From an uncultured Prevotella sp. (GTDB lineage: Bacteria; Bacteroidota; Bacteroidia; Bacteroidales; Bacteroidaceae): 51,159 bases of DNA. The stretch lies in NCBI GenBank assembly GCA_900552675.1, contig USAI01000005.1, positions 1 to 51,159 of the forward strand, written 5' to 3'. The translations under genes and the position numbers were made by a program. Within the stretch, counting starts at the first letter, position 1; each line of letters starts with the position of its first letter. Of this stretch, positions 1-6,737 are shown piece after piece. The notes under the pieces were generated by a model that worked only from the letters and a program-made list of their open reading frames with translations, was not told the origin of the DNA and ran no database searches.

Positions 1-10
1 GGGTATGGGG

Positions 11-55
11 CTTATAGGTCTTATGGGTCTTATAGGTCTTATAGGGCTTATAGGT
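11..55. repeat. Nonamer tandem array (5 x CTTATAGGT)
   Basis: Five back-to-back 9-bp units of CTTATAGGT lie at 11-19, 20-28, 29-37, 38-46 and 47-55, with one substitution each in units 2 and 4. The array is about 50 bp beyond the stop codon of the minus-strand MazG-like gene. No gene is seen in positions 1-105. Its role is unknown; it belongs to a wider pattern of short tandem repeats at gene ends in this window. Confidence 0.9.
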
Positions 56-105
56 TTTTGGGGGCCTATACCGTTGGCTTTATGGCCTTTTCCTCCTTTT
101 CCCTT

Positions 106-432
106 TTAGCTTTGCAGCTTTGGGTTTTCTTTATGCCTTGTGGCATCGCGTTTGGTTTTCTTTTCGATGCTTTTTTGTAGCGCCTCCGTGAGGTCGACAC
201 CCGTTTGATTGGCCAAGGCCATGAGCACCCACAGTATGTCGGCCATCTCTTCTGCAGGGTCTTGCTTTTCGCCCGCCTTGAAGCTCTGATCGCCATAACG
301 GCGCGCCATCACGCGGGCCAGTTCGCCCACCTCTTCGGTGAGGCACGCCATATTGGTGAGCTCTGAGAAATAACGCACACCATAGGTCTTTATCCAATGG
401 TCTACGGCCTGTTGTGCTTCGCGTATTGTCAT
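106..432 (-). CDS. MazG-like nucleotide pyrophosphohydrolase
   Basis: This 108-residue protein belongs to the small all-alpha NTP pyrophosphohydrolase group (MazG-like, single domain), which hydrolyses nucleoside triphosphates to monophosphate and pyrophosphate with Mg2+. The metal-binding pattern is visible: EEVGE at about residues 33-37, followed by an E-M-A-D helix at about residues 62-65. It is a cytoplasmic protein. The ATG at 432 gives the full-length domain. It is the last gene in the window of the minus-strand cluster mnmG-apt-uvrC-dtd, 110 bp downstream of dtd. This gene order is common in Bacteroidales, often followed by deoC, which would lie outside the window. The C-terminal end is lysine-rich and probably disordered. 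The true substrate is not deducible. A second, full-length MazG is encoded at 45208-46059. Confidence 0.85.
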   Translation of the reverse strand: MTIREAQQAVDHWIKTYGVRYFSELTNMACLTEEVGELARVMARRYGDQSFKAGEKQDPAEEMADILWVLMALANQTGVDLTEALQKSIEKKTKRDATRHKENPKLQS

Positions 433-485
433 TATTTTTGATTTTTTTAAGTCTCACCCTCGCACCGTTTCGCGGCTTGCCCCTC

Positions 486-537
486 CCATAGGAGAGGGGA
501 TTAATTAGCTAGGGCTATAGGACTTTTCACTTTTCAC
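486..537. repeat. Small hairpin and two TTTTCAC heptamers after dtd
   Basis: The dtd to MazG-like gap holds an imperfect inverted repeat (CCCCTCC ... GGAGAGGGG, about 480-499) and two direct TTTTCAC heptamers at 524-530 and 531-537. The heptamers sit five bases beyond the dtd stop codon at 543-545. The same heptamer recurs at 46209-46236 and 48064-48098. This could be a processing or weak termination site; only the repeat itself is seen. Confidence 0.55.
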
Positions 538-542
538 TATCT

Positions 543-995
543 TCACTCCTTGTTCTTCGTGTCCATGAGGATGGTTACAGGACCATCGTTGAGCAATTCT
601 ACCTTCATGTCAGCGCCGAATTCGCCCGTGCCTACAGGTTTGCCCATGGCCTGGGAAAGACGCTGGCAGAAGGCTTCGTAGAGGGGTACAGAGATGTTGT
701 GCGGGGCTGCCTTCAGCCACGATGGGCGGTTGCCTTTCTTTGTAGAGGCAAAAAGGGTAAATTGGCTCACCACGAGGGCTTCGCCATTGATGTCTTGCAC
801 CGAGCGGTTCATGACGCCTTGCTCGTCGTCGAAGATACGGAGGGCAGCCACTTTGCGCACCAACCAGTCGACGTCTTCGGTGGTGTCGGCGCTCTCTACG
901 CCTACCAAGATGAGCAGTCCGGGGCCAATGGCCGACTTCACTTTTCCTTCTATTGTAACCGATGCATGGGTTACACGTTGTATCACTAATCGCAT
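543..995 (-). CDS. dtd: D-aminoacyl-tRNA deacylase
   Basis: This 150-residue protein matches the DTD family in full length. DTD is a homodimeric cytoplasmic enzyme that frees D-amino acids (and glycine) mischarged on tRNA. Family motifs are clear: the start MRLVIQRV, the active-site S-Q-F-T-L-F at about residues 77-82, and N-D-G-P-V-T near residue 137, which corresponds to the Gly-cisPro segment that gives chiral selectivity. It lies between uvrC and the MazG-like gene on the minus strand, 101 bp from uvrC. A possible promoter -7 element, TATCTTTG, occurs upstream at 1038-1045, so it may have its own transcription start in addition to readthrough from uvrC. Confidence 0.95.
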   Translation of the reverse strand: MRLVIQRVTHASVTIEGKVKSAIGPGLLILVGVESADTTEDVDWLVRKVAALRIFDDEQGVMNRSVQDINGEALVVSQFTLFASTKKGNRPSWLKAAPHNISVPLYEAFCQRLSQAMGKPVGTGEFGADMKVELLNDGPVTILMDTKNKE

Positions 996-1037
996 GTTTT
1001 ATTAATGTTGTGAGGTTACACGTTGTTTAGCATTTTA

Positions 1038-1045
1038 CAAAGATA
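1038..1045 (-). promoter_or_regulatory. Possible promoter (-7 element) of dtd
   Basis: On the minus strand this reads TATCTTTG, matching the Bacteroidetes -7 consensus TAnnTTTG, followed by T, A and A. It is about 43 nt upstream of the dtd start codon. No TTTG box is found at the expected 19-nt spacing, so the assignment rests on the -7 element alone. Confidence 0.45.
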
Positions 1046-1096
1046 CGCAAAAAGGGCGATATGGCCTTGTTTATAGCCTTATATTTTCGTGTTTGC

Positions 1097-2944
1097 TTAT
1101 TCGGCAGAAGCGTTTTCGGGGTGGAAATGGAGGTAAAGCAAGGCTCCTTTGTTCTTGCCGATAGCCTGTTGAAGAGCTTCGAGGCTGGCCTCGCGCATGC
1201 GTTTTACCGTTTTAAAGGTGTTGAGCAGCAGGTCGCGCGTCTTTGGACCTATGCCGCTGATGTCGTCGAGCTCGCTGTGTAGGGCGTGTTTTGAGCGTTT
1301 GTCGCGGTGAAAGGTGATGGCGTAGCGGTGTACCTCGTCTTGAATGTGCGTTAGAATGTGGAAGAGTTCGCTATCAGTCTTCATGCCCACCACCTTGGGC
1401 GGGAAGCCAAACAGCAGTTCATTGGTGCGATGTCGGTCGTCTTTGGCCAAGCCTGCGATGGCGATAGAAAGGTGCAGTTCGTCTTCTATCACCTGTCGCA
1501 CCACCTCCATTTGTCCCTTTCCACCGTCGGTAATGATAAGGTCGGGCAGGGGTGTGCCTTCTTCTATCATGCGAGTGTATCGGCGGCGCACCACTTCTTG
1601 CATTGAGGCGTAGTCGTCGGGGCCCACCACGGTCTTGATATTATATTTGCGATACTCTTTTCGGGCGGGTTTTAGGGCTTTAAACACCACGCAACCCGCC
1701 ACGGCATCGGTGCCCGATATGTTTGAATTGTCGAAACATTCGATGGTATAAGGCATCTTTTCCATGCCCAACTTTTGCTGCAATTCTTTCATCAAGCGCG
1801 TTTGCTTTTGCTCGGGATTGAGCTTTTCAGCCTGTTTCAAACGATCGAACTTATACTGGCGGCAGTTCATCTCTGATAGCTCTAAAAGGTGCTTTTTATC
1901 GCCGCGTTGGGGCACAAAGAACTGTGCATCTTTCAGTGCCCAGTCGATGTCGAAGGGCACTATTATTTCGCGTGCTGTGCTATGAAAACGCTCTCGTATT
2001 TCGGGTATGGCGGTGAGCAAAAGTTCTTGATCGGTTTCATCGAGTTTGCGCTTATATTCGTAGGTGAAGCTCTGGCAGATGGCGCCATTTTTCACGTGAA
2101 GGAAGTTGATGAAAGCGTGGTTTCGGCTGTCATCGTCGGTGATGGTGAAGACGTCGACATCGGTGATGGTGTGGCTTACCACCTCGCTTTTGGCGCAATA
2201 ATTTTCAATCAGTATATACTTTTGTTTAACGCGTTCGGCGGCCTCAAACTCGAGATTTTCGGCCAATCGCTGCATGTTTTGATACAATAGGTCGCGCAGT
2301 TGGCGGGTGTTTCCTTTTAATATTTCGCGTGCCTGACGCATGTTTTCTTGATACTCGTCGTAGCTTTGACGGCCTACACATGGCCCCATACAGTTGTGAA
2401 TATGGTATTCGAGACAGGGCTTAAACTGCCCCTTGCCGATGGCTTCGGGCGAAAGCGGAAGGTGGCACGTACGGGGCTTATAAAGCTTCTTGATAAGGTC
2501 GAGCACGGCATACATACTGGCGGGGTGGCTATACGGCCCATAGTAGGTTCCGAAGCTTTTGCTGATGTGTCGTGTCTTGAATATTCGGGGGAAAAATTCG
2601 TTGGTAATGCAGATGCTGGGGTAGGTCTTTCCGTCTTTTAGCAAGACGTTATAACGAGGGTTATATTTCTTGATGAGGCTGTTCTCGAGCAGTAGTGCAT
2701 CTTCCTCGGTATTGACCACGGTGTAGCTGATATCGTGTATTTTTGAAACCAGCACTTTGGTCTTGTAACGGTCAACCTCTCGATGAAAATAAGACGACAC
2801 GCGGCGCTTCAAATTCTTAGCCTTGCCCACATAGATGATGGTGTGGTCGGCATCATAGTATTGGTAGCTGCCTGGCTTCTCAGGCATACTGGCCACGATG
2901 CTCTTTAGGCGTGCCAGACGTGCTTCATTTTCTTCTTTTGTCAT
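1097..2944 (-). CDS. uvrC: Excinuclease ABC subunit C
   Basis: This 615-residue protein is a complete UvrC, which makes the 3' and 5' incisions around lesions held by UvrA/UvrB in nucleotide excision repair. Domains in order: GIY-YIG nuclease at about residues 20-100 (P-G-S-Y-Q-Y-Y ... I-I-Y-V-G-K-A-K-N-L); a cysteine-rich stretch (C-H-L-P-L ... C-L-E-Y-H-I-H-N-C ... C-V-G) at about 160-190; a UVR helical motif that contacts UvrB at about 212-247; the RNase H-like 5' nuclease beginning at E-C-F-D-N-S-N near 400; and tandem helix-hairpin-helix at the C-terminus (D-I-S-G-I-G-P-K-T). Start at 2944 is right for the family. It is separated from apt by 328 bp that hold a parS-like palindrome. A TTCACGTGAA core also lies inside the gene at 2091-2100. 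Confidence 0.97.
   Translation of the reverse strand: MTKEENEARLARLKSIVASMPEKPGSYQYYDADHTIIYVGKAKNLKRRVSSYFHREVDRYKTKVLVSKIHDISYTVVNTEEDALLLENSLIKKYNPRYNVLLKDGKTYPSICITNEFFPRIFKTRHISKSFGTYYGPYSHPASMYAVLDLIKKLYKPRTCHLPLSPEAIGKGQFKPCLEYHIHNCMGPCVGRQSYDEYQENMRQAREILKGNTRQLRDLLYQNMQRLAENLEFEAAERVKQKYILIENYCAKSEVVSHTITDVDVFTITDDDSRNHAFINFLHVKNGAICQSFTYEYKRKLDETDQELLLTAIPEIRERFHSTAREIIVPFDIDWALKDAQFFVPQRGDKKHLLELSEMNCRQYKFDRLKQAEKLNPEQKQTRLMKELQQKLGMEKMPYTIECFDNSNISGTDAVAGCVVFKALKPARKEYRKYNIKTVVGPDDYASMQEVVRRRYTRMIEEGTPLPDLIITDGGKGQMEVVRQVIEDELHLSIAIAGLAKDDRHRTNELLFGFPPKVVGMKTDSELFHILTHIQDEVHRYAITFHRDKRSKHALHSELDDISGIGPKTRDLLLNTFKTVKRMREASLEALQQAIGKNKGALLYLHFHPENASAE
2091..2100. other. Secondary parS-like core inside uvrC
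   Basis: The decamer TTCACGTGAA, the centre of the parS consensus, occurs within the uvrC coding sequence about 0.9 kb from the stronger site at 2985-3000. Extended to 14 bp it matches the consensus core at 11 positions. It could be a weak ParB site or chance. Confidence 0.3.
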
Positions 2945-3272
2945 ATAGCGTAACTCTTTAAATTAGAGATTGTTTGTTATTTAAAGTTTCACGTGAAACT
3001 ATAACCCTTTTGTTTGTAGATTGAGTGGGGTATAAGCGGCCATTTAATCGTTGAAGCGGTTGTTAGCTTTAGCGTGTTTGAGCCTTTCTGTTAAGGCAAG
3101 ACGGGGCGCGATACCCTATCGTGGTGAACAATAAAAGGACAACAGAAACAACGTTGCTTTCTTACCCACTTTCTTACGCAATGGTGTGTAACGTTTGTTT
3201 TTGTTGCCCTTTCGTTGTTTCGGGTTACTGGGCCTTTTTGTTTAGCCCACCACCTCGGAAAGATGGTTGATT
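2945..3272. other. apt-uvrC intergenic region
   Basis: This 328-bp stretch has no convincing gene. It contains the parS-like palindrome (2985-3000) and a short GGGC/GCCC hairpin near 3230-3249, just beyond the apt stop, that could weaken transcription out of apt. No clear -7 element for uvrC was found on the minus strand, so uvrC may be read through from apt and mnmG. Confidence 0.6.
2985..3000. promoter_or_regulatory. parS-like palindrome (putative ParB/Spo0J binding site)
   Basis: AGTTTCACGTGAAACT is a perfect 16-bp palindrome. Its inner 14 bp, GTTTCACGTGAAAC, are identical to the core of the widely conserved bacterial parS consensus TGTTTCACGTGAAACA; only the two outermost bases differ. 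Chromosomal parS sites usually cluster near the replication origin and load ParB for chromosome segregation. It lies in the non-coding gap between apt and uvrC, 41 bp upstream of the uvrC start, and close to mnmG (gidA), a gene often found near origins. No parA or parB gene is in the window. Confidence 0.75.
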
Positions 3273-3809
3273 TTAAATCTTAATAAGCGATGTTATCTCG
3301 ATGTCTTCGTCGAAGCCTTCGCGTCCGTTCAGGTTCTCGTTCACCAGTTCGATGATGAAGTTGCAGTAAACCTTTTTGGGCTTAAACTTCTTAACCAAGT
3401 TGCAGGCCGCTTTCATCGTACCACCTGTTGCGAGGAGGTCGTCGTGCAGCAGGATGACGTCGTCCTCGTTGATGGCATCTTTATGAATTTCGATGGTGTC
3501 GATGCCATACTCTTTAGCGTAGCTTTCTTGAATAGTTTCGCAAGGCAGCTTTCCTGGTTTGCGACAGAGCACAACGCCAGCGCCCAGTTCGAGGGCCAAT
3601 GCTGATGACATGACGAAGCCACGCGACTCGATGCCCACGATTTTTGTGATGCCCTTGTCTTTGTAGAGTTCGTACATTTCGCGGTTGATCTCTTTCAAGC
3701 ACTCAGCACTTTTAAAGAGCGTGGTTACATCGCGGAAGTTGACGCCCTTGATAGGCCAGTCGGGGATGCAACGCAGGTTTTCCAGTAACAGTTTGTTGTT
3801 TTCTTCCAT
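3273..3809 (-). CDS. apt: Adenine phosphoribosyltransferase
   Basis: This 178-residue cytoplasmic enzyme makes AMP and pyrophosphate from adenine and PRPP (purine salvage). It has the type I phosphoribosyltransferase signature: the PRPP loop D-D-L-L-A-T-G-G-T at about residues 123-131, preceded by V-V-G-I-E-S-R-G-F near 56-64 and the R-K-P-G-K-L-P loop near 84-90. Its length equals that of the family and the ATG at 3809 is well supported. It lies 122 bp downstream of mnmG on the same strand, with a three-unit decamer repeat in between, and is probably co-transcribed with it. Confidence 0.96.
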   Translation of the reverse strand: MEENNKLLLENLRCIPDWPIKGVNFRDVTTLFKSAECLKEINREMYELYKDKGITKIVGIESRGFVMSSALALELGAGVVLCRKPGKLPCETIQESYAKEYGIDTIEIHKDAINEDDVILLHDDLLATGGTMKAACNLVKKFKPKKVYCNFIIELVNENLNGREGFDEDIEITSLIKI

Positions 3810-3846
3810 TTTATTGTTTGTTTGATGATGTTTTGTTGTTTTGTGG

Positions 3847-3876
3847 CTAAGCCTTTATAAGCTTTTCTATGCCGAG
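3847..3876. repeat. Decamer array between apt and mnmG (CTAAGCCTTT family)
   Basis: Three consecutive decamers lie at 3847-3856 (CTAAGCCTTT), 3857-3866 (ATAAGCTTTT) and 3867-3876 (CTATGCCGAG, degenerate). They belong to the same family as the arrays at 13624-13750, 17923-18058 and 19316-19355. Here there is no inverted arm. Confidence 0.65.
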
Positions 3877-3931
3877 GGAGAGTGATGACTTTTTTATGCT
3901 GTGGCTGGTGTTAGGCTTTTGCTTGTTGCTG

Positions 3932-5803
3932 TTATCTATGCATGAGCACCAGCAGAACGTTGATGTCGCTGGGTGATACGCCAGGGATGCGGCTGGCCTG
4001 AGCCAGCGTTTCAGGATTGATGGCGGTAAGCTTTTGTCGACCCTCGGTTGAGATCTCGTGCAGTTCGGCATAATTGAAGTGTCCCTTGATGCGGATGTTC
4101 TCTAAGCGGTGCATCTTATCGGCGATGAGACGTTCGCGTTTGATGTATCCGTCATACTTGATGCCAATCTCTGTCGACTCGGCAATTTCCTCTTTACGGT
4201 TTGGCGACATCTCTACCTGCTCTTTCAGTGCGGGCAGGATGTTGGTCAGCGCTTGCAGCGTGAGTTGTGGGCGAGCGATGAGGTCGGCCACCTTACATCC
4301 TTCGCGCAGCGGCGTGGTGCCCAGTTGCTCCAGCGCTCCGTTCACCTCTGATGGTTTTACCGATGTGTTTCGGCAGAACGCTGTGAGGCGGTCGGTGTGT
4401 TCCTTCTTCTGCAGCCACCAGTCGTAGCGTTGGCGCGAGGCCAGTCCTAAGCGGTAGCTGCGCTCGGTAAGTCGGGCGTCGGCATCGTCTTGTCGCAGCA
4501 AGATGCGATATTCGGCTCGCGATGTAAACATACGGTATGGCTCGTCAACGCCCTTTGTGGTGAGGTCGTCGACCAAGACGCCGATGTAGCTCTCGTCGCG
4601 TTTCATCACGAAAGGTTCGCTGCCTGCGCAACGCAGTGCGGCGTTAATGCCCGCCACGGTGCCCTGTCCGCCCGCCTCTTCGTAGCCTGTGGTGCCGTTT
4701 ACCTGTCCGGCGAAGAACAGTCCGTTCACCAGTTTCGACTCGAGTGAGGGGTTGAGCTGTGTGGGGTCAAAGTAATCGTACTCGATGGCGTAGCCCGGAC
4801 GATAGATTTTAGCATCGCGCAACGCAGGTATCTTGCGTAAGGCTGCCAGTTGCACCTCCATGGGCATGCTCGACGAGAAGCCGTTTAGATACATCTCGTT
4901 GGTATCTTCGCCCTCGGGTTCCAGGAACAGCGGGTGCTGCTGCTTATCGGGAAAAGTGGTGAGCTTTGTCTCGATGCTGGGGCAGTAGCGTGGGCCGGTG
5001 CTCTTAATTTGTCCGTTGTAGAGTGGCGAGTCGGCGATGGCGGCCATCAGCGTGCTATGTACCTCGGGGTTAGTGTTGCAGGTCCAGCACGGCAGTTGTT
5101 TTAGAACGCGGTGCGGAGCCATGAACGAGAACTGGTGGAAGTCGGTCTCGCCGGGCTGTTCCTCCATGTCTTCAAAATGAACGCTGCGTCGGTCGATGCG
5201 CACGGGAGTTCCCGTTTTCATGCGATACGACCTGATGCCGTGTTGTGTGATGCTCTCGGTGAGATGATGCACGGCAGGTTCGGCACAGCGGCCACCCTCT
5301 ACCTGTCGGCGTCCTATATGCATCAGTCCGTTCAAGAATGTTCCTGCTGTGATGATGGTGCAGCGGGCGTGCAAGGTTACGCCCCATACGGTGCGCACGC
5401 CTTTGGCCTCGCCGTTTTCAACGATGAGCTCGTCGGCCTGGTCTTGCCAGATGTCGAGGTTGGGTGTGTTGTCGAGCAGTGTGCGCCACTGCCATATAAA
5501 CTTGCCGCGGTCGCACTGTGCGCGGGGACTCCATACGGCAGGCCCTTTGCCTCGGTTCAGCATGCGAAACTGTATGGCGGTGGCGTCGGTCACGATGCCC
5601 ATCTGTCCGCCCAGCGCGTCGATTTCGCGTACAATCTGTCCTTTGGCTATACCGCCCACGGCGGGGTTGCAGCTCATCTGCGCTATTTTGTTCATGTCCA
5701 TCGTTACGAGGCACGTCTTAGCGCCCATGTTTGCGGCTGCTGTAGCGGCTTCACAACCGGCGTGCCCGCCTCCGATGACAATGACGTCGTAAAATAAATC
5801 CAT
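3932..5803 (-). CDS. mnmG: tRNA uridine 5-carboxymethylaminomethyl modification enzyme MnmG (GidA)
   Basis: MnmG is the FAD-containing partner of MnmE that installs the carboxymethylaminomethyl group at wobble U34 of certain tRNAs. The start is placed at 5803 (M-D-L-F-Y-D-V-I-V-I), giving 623 residues as usual in the family. An ATG 24 bp upstream would add eight residues and overlap the promoter-like element at 5825-5832. Visible features: Rossmann FAD motif G-G-G-H-A-G-C-E-A-A at about 12-21; N-P-A-V-G-G-I-A-K-G-Q near 45; the P-G-Y-A-I-E-Y-D-Y motif near 345-353; the T-S-R-A-E-Y-R segment near 425; and a helical C-terminal domain that binds tRNA and MnmE. It heads the minus-strand cluster and is transcribed divergently from frdCAB. 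Confidence 0.97.
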   Translation of the reverse strand: MDLFYDVIVIGGGHAGCEAATAAANMGAKTCLVTMDMNKIAQMSCNPAVGGIAKGQIVREIDALGGQMGIVTDATAIQFRMLNRGKGPAVWSPRAQCDRGKFIWQWRTLLDNTPNLDIWQDQADELIVENGEAKGVRTVWGVTLHARCTIITAGTFLNGLMHIGRRQVEGGRCAEPAVHHLTESITQHGIRSYRMKTGTPVRIDRRSVHFEDMEEQPGETDFHQFSFMAPHRVLKQLPCWTCNTNPEVHSTLMAAIADSPLYNGQIKSTGPRYCPSIETKLTTFPDKQQHPLFLEPEGEDTNEMYLNGFSSSMPMEVQLAALRKIPALRDAKIYRPGYAIEYDYFDPTQLNPSLESKLVNGLFFAGQVNGTTGYEEAGGQGTVAGINAALRCAGSEPFVMKRDESYIGVLVDDLTTKGVDEPYRMFTSRAEYRILLRQDDADARLTERSYRLGLASRQRYDWWLQKKEHTDRLTAFCRNTSVKPSEVNGALEQLGTTPLREGCKVADLIARPQLTLQALTNILPALKEQVEMSPNRKEEIAESTEIGIKYDGYIKRERLIADKMHRLENIRIKGHFNYAELHEISTEGRQKLTAINPETLAQASRIPGVSPSDINVLLVLMHR

Positions 5804-5824
5804 TACATAAAAAATATTGTGTGG

Positions 5825-5832
5825 CAAAATTA
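5825..5832 (-). promoter_or_regulatory. Possible promoter (-7 element) of mnmG
   Basis: The minus strand reads TAATTTTG, matching TAnnTTTG, about 22 nt upstream of the chosen mnmG start, implying a short leader. The -33 box at 19 nt is not recognisable. It also argues against the upstream ATG as a start codon. Confidence 0.45.
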
Positions 5833-5863
5833 AGAAATAAAATTGATTTTTGCCCTAAAATAG

Positions 5864-5894
5864 TTTGTTTTATCATCAAAATATAGTATTTTTG
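5864..5894 (+). promoter_or_regulatory. Promoter of frdCAB
   Basis: TTTG at 5864-5867 and TATTTTTG at 5887-5894 are separated by exactly 19 nt and followed by CA. This is a textbook Bacteroidetes sigma-ABfr promoter (-33 TTTG, -7 TAnnTTTG). Transcription should start near 5900. Confidence 0.85.
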
Positions 5895-5934
5895 CAGTCT
5901 AAATGAGCGCGCACGATACCTAATATAGGGTATT

Positions 5935-5966
5935 GGGCGGGTTCTTTCTTTATGCGTTGACCGCCC
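5935..5966 (+). promoter_or_regulatory. Hairpin in the frdCAB leader
   Basis: The roughly 120-nt untranslated leader of frdCAB contains GGGCGG at 5935-5940 and CCGCCC at 5961-5966, able to form a 6-bp GC stem with a 20-nt loop. It could stabilise the mRNA or serve in control. No known riboswitch is recognised. Confidence 0.35.
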
Positions 5967-6022
5967 CTTGATGATAAAGGATAAATATTTCTAACAGTTA
6001 AATAATTAAATTTCAATCATTT

Positions 6023-6700
6023 ATGTGGTTAATCAATTCAACTATCGGTAGAAAAGTAGTGATGTCGGTAACCGGCGTTGCCCTTATTCTATTCTTGACA
6101 TTCCACATGTCAATGAACGTTGTAGCCCTGTTCTCAGGCGAAGCCTACAACATGATTTGTGGAGCCCTCGGCGCACATTGGTATGCCGTAGTAGCAACCT
6201 TCGGACTGGCTGCTTTGGCCGTGCTCCACATCGTTTACGCCTTCTGGCTGACGATGCAGAACCGTGCCGCTCGTGGCTCAGAGCGCTATGCTGTTGTGGC
6301 TAAACCCGCTGGTGTAGAGTGGGCATCACAGAACATGCTCGTTCTTGGCATTATCGTTCTCGTTGGCCTTCTGCTCCACTTCTGGAACTTCTGGTACAAC
6401 ATGATGTTTGCCGAGCTTGTAGGCTTTGAGGGTGTGTGCGCACCTGCTGACGGCTATGGCTGGATTCAGCAAACCTTCAGCAACCCCTTGTTCGTTGTCC
6501 TCTACATTGTATGGCTCGTAGCACTGTGGTTCCACCTCACCCACGGCTTCTGGAGCGCCATGCAGACCTTTGGCTGGAACGGTAAGGTATGGTTCAACCG
6601 TTGGAAGGTTATTGGTCAGGTTTATTCAACCCTGCTCATCCTGGGCTTCCTCGTGGTAGTAGTAGTGTTTGCCGTTAAGAACCTTTGCGGCTGCTGCTAA
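6023..6700 (+). CDS. frdC: Fumarate reductase/succinate dehydrogenase cytochrome b subunit
   Basis: This 225-residue integral membrane protein carries heme b and the menaquinone site of the type B quinol:fumarate reductase complex and anchors FrdA and FrdB to the inner face of the membrane. Five hydrophobic segments are visible, at about residues 12-35, 50-76, 100-122, 150-172 and 195-217. Histidines suited to bind two hemes lie in F-H-M-S-M-N near residue 28, H-I-V-Y near 73, H-F-W-N-F near 115 and F-H-L-T-H near 171-175. It is the first gene of frdCAB. In anaerobic Bacteroidales this complex reduces fumarate to succinate as terminal electron acceptor, so fumarate reduction is the likely physiological direction. 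Confidence 0.93.
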   Translation: MWLINSTIGRKVVMSVTGVALILFLTFHMSMNVVALFSGEAYNMICGALGAHWYAVVATFGLAALAVLHIVYAFWLTMQNRAARGSERYAVVAKPAGVEWASQNMLVLGIIVLVGLLLHFWNFWYNMMFAELVGFEGVCAPADGYGWIQQTFSNPLFVVLYIVWLVALWFHLTHGFWSAMQTFGWNGKVWFNRWKVIGQVYSTLLILGFLVVVVVFAVKNLCGCC

Positions 6701-6737
6701 TTCAAACATCAACATTCAAAAATCATAATTCAATATT

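Noticed and set aside
11..55. CRISPR array
   Set aside because: This and the other repeat arrays have units of 7-10 bp with no variable spacers, and no cas gene is near.
3847..4071. Small minus-strand open frame at the end of mnmG
   Set aside because: It overlaps the mnmG C-terminal coding sequence in another frame and includes the decamer repeats; no motif or start context.
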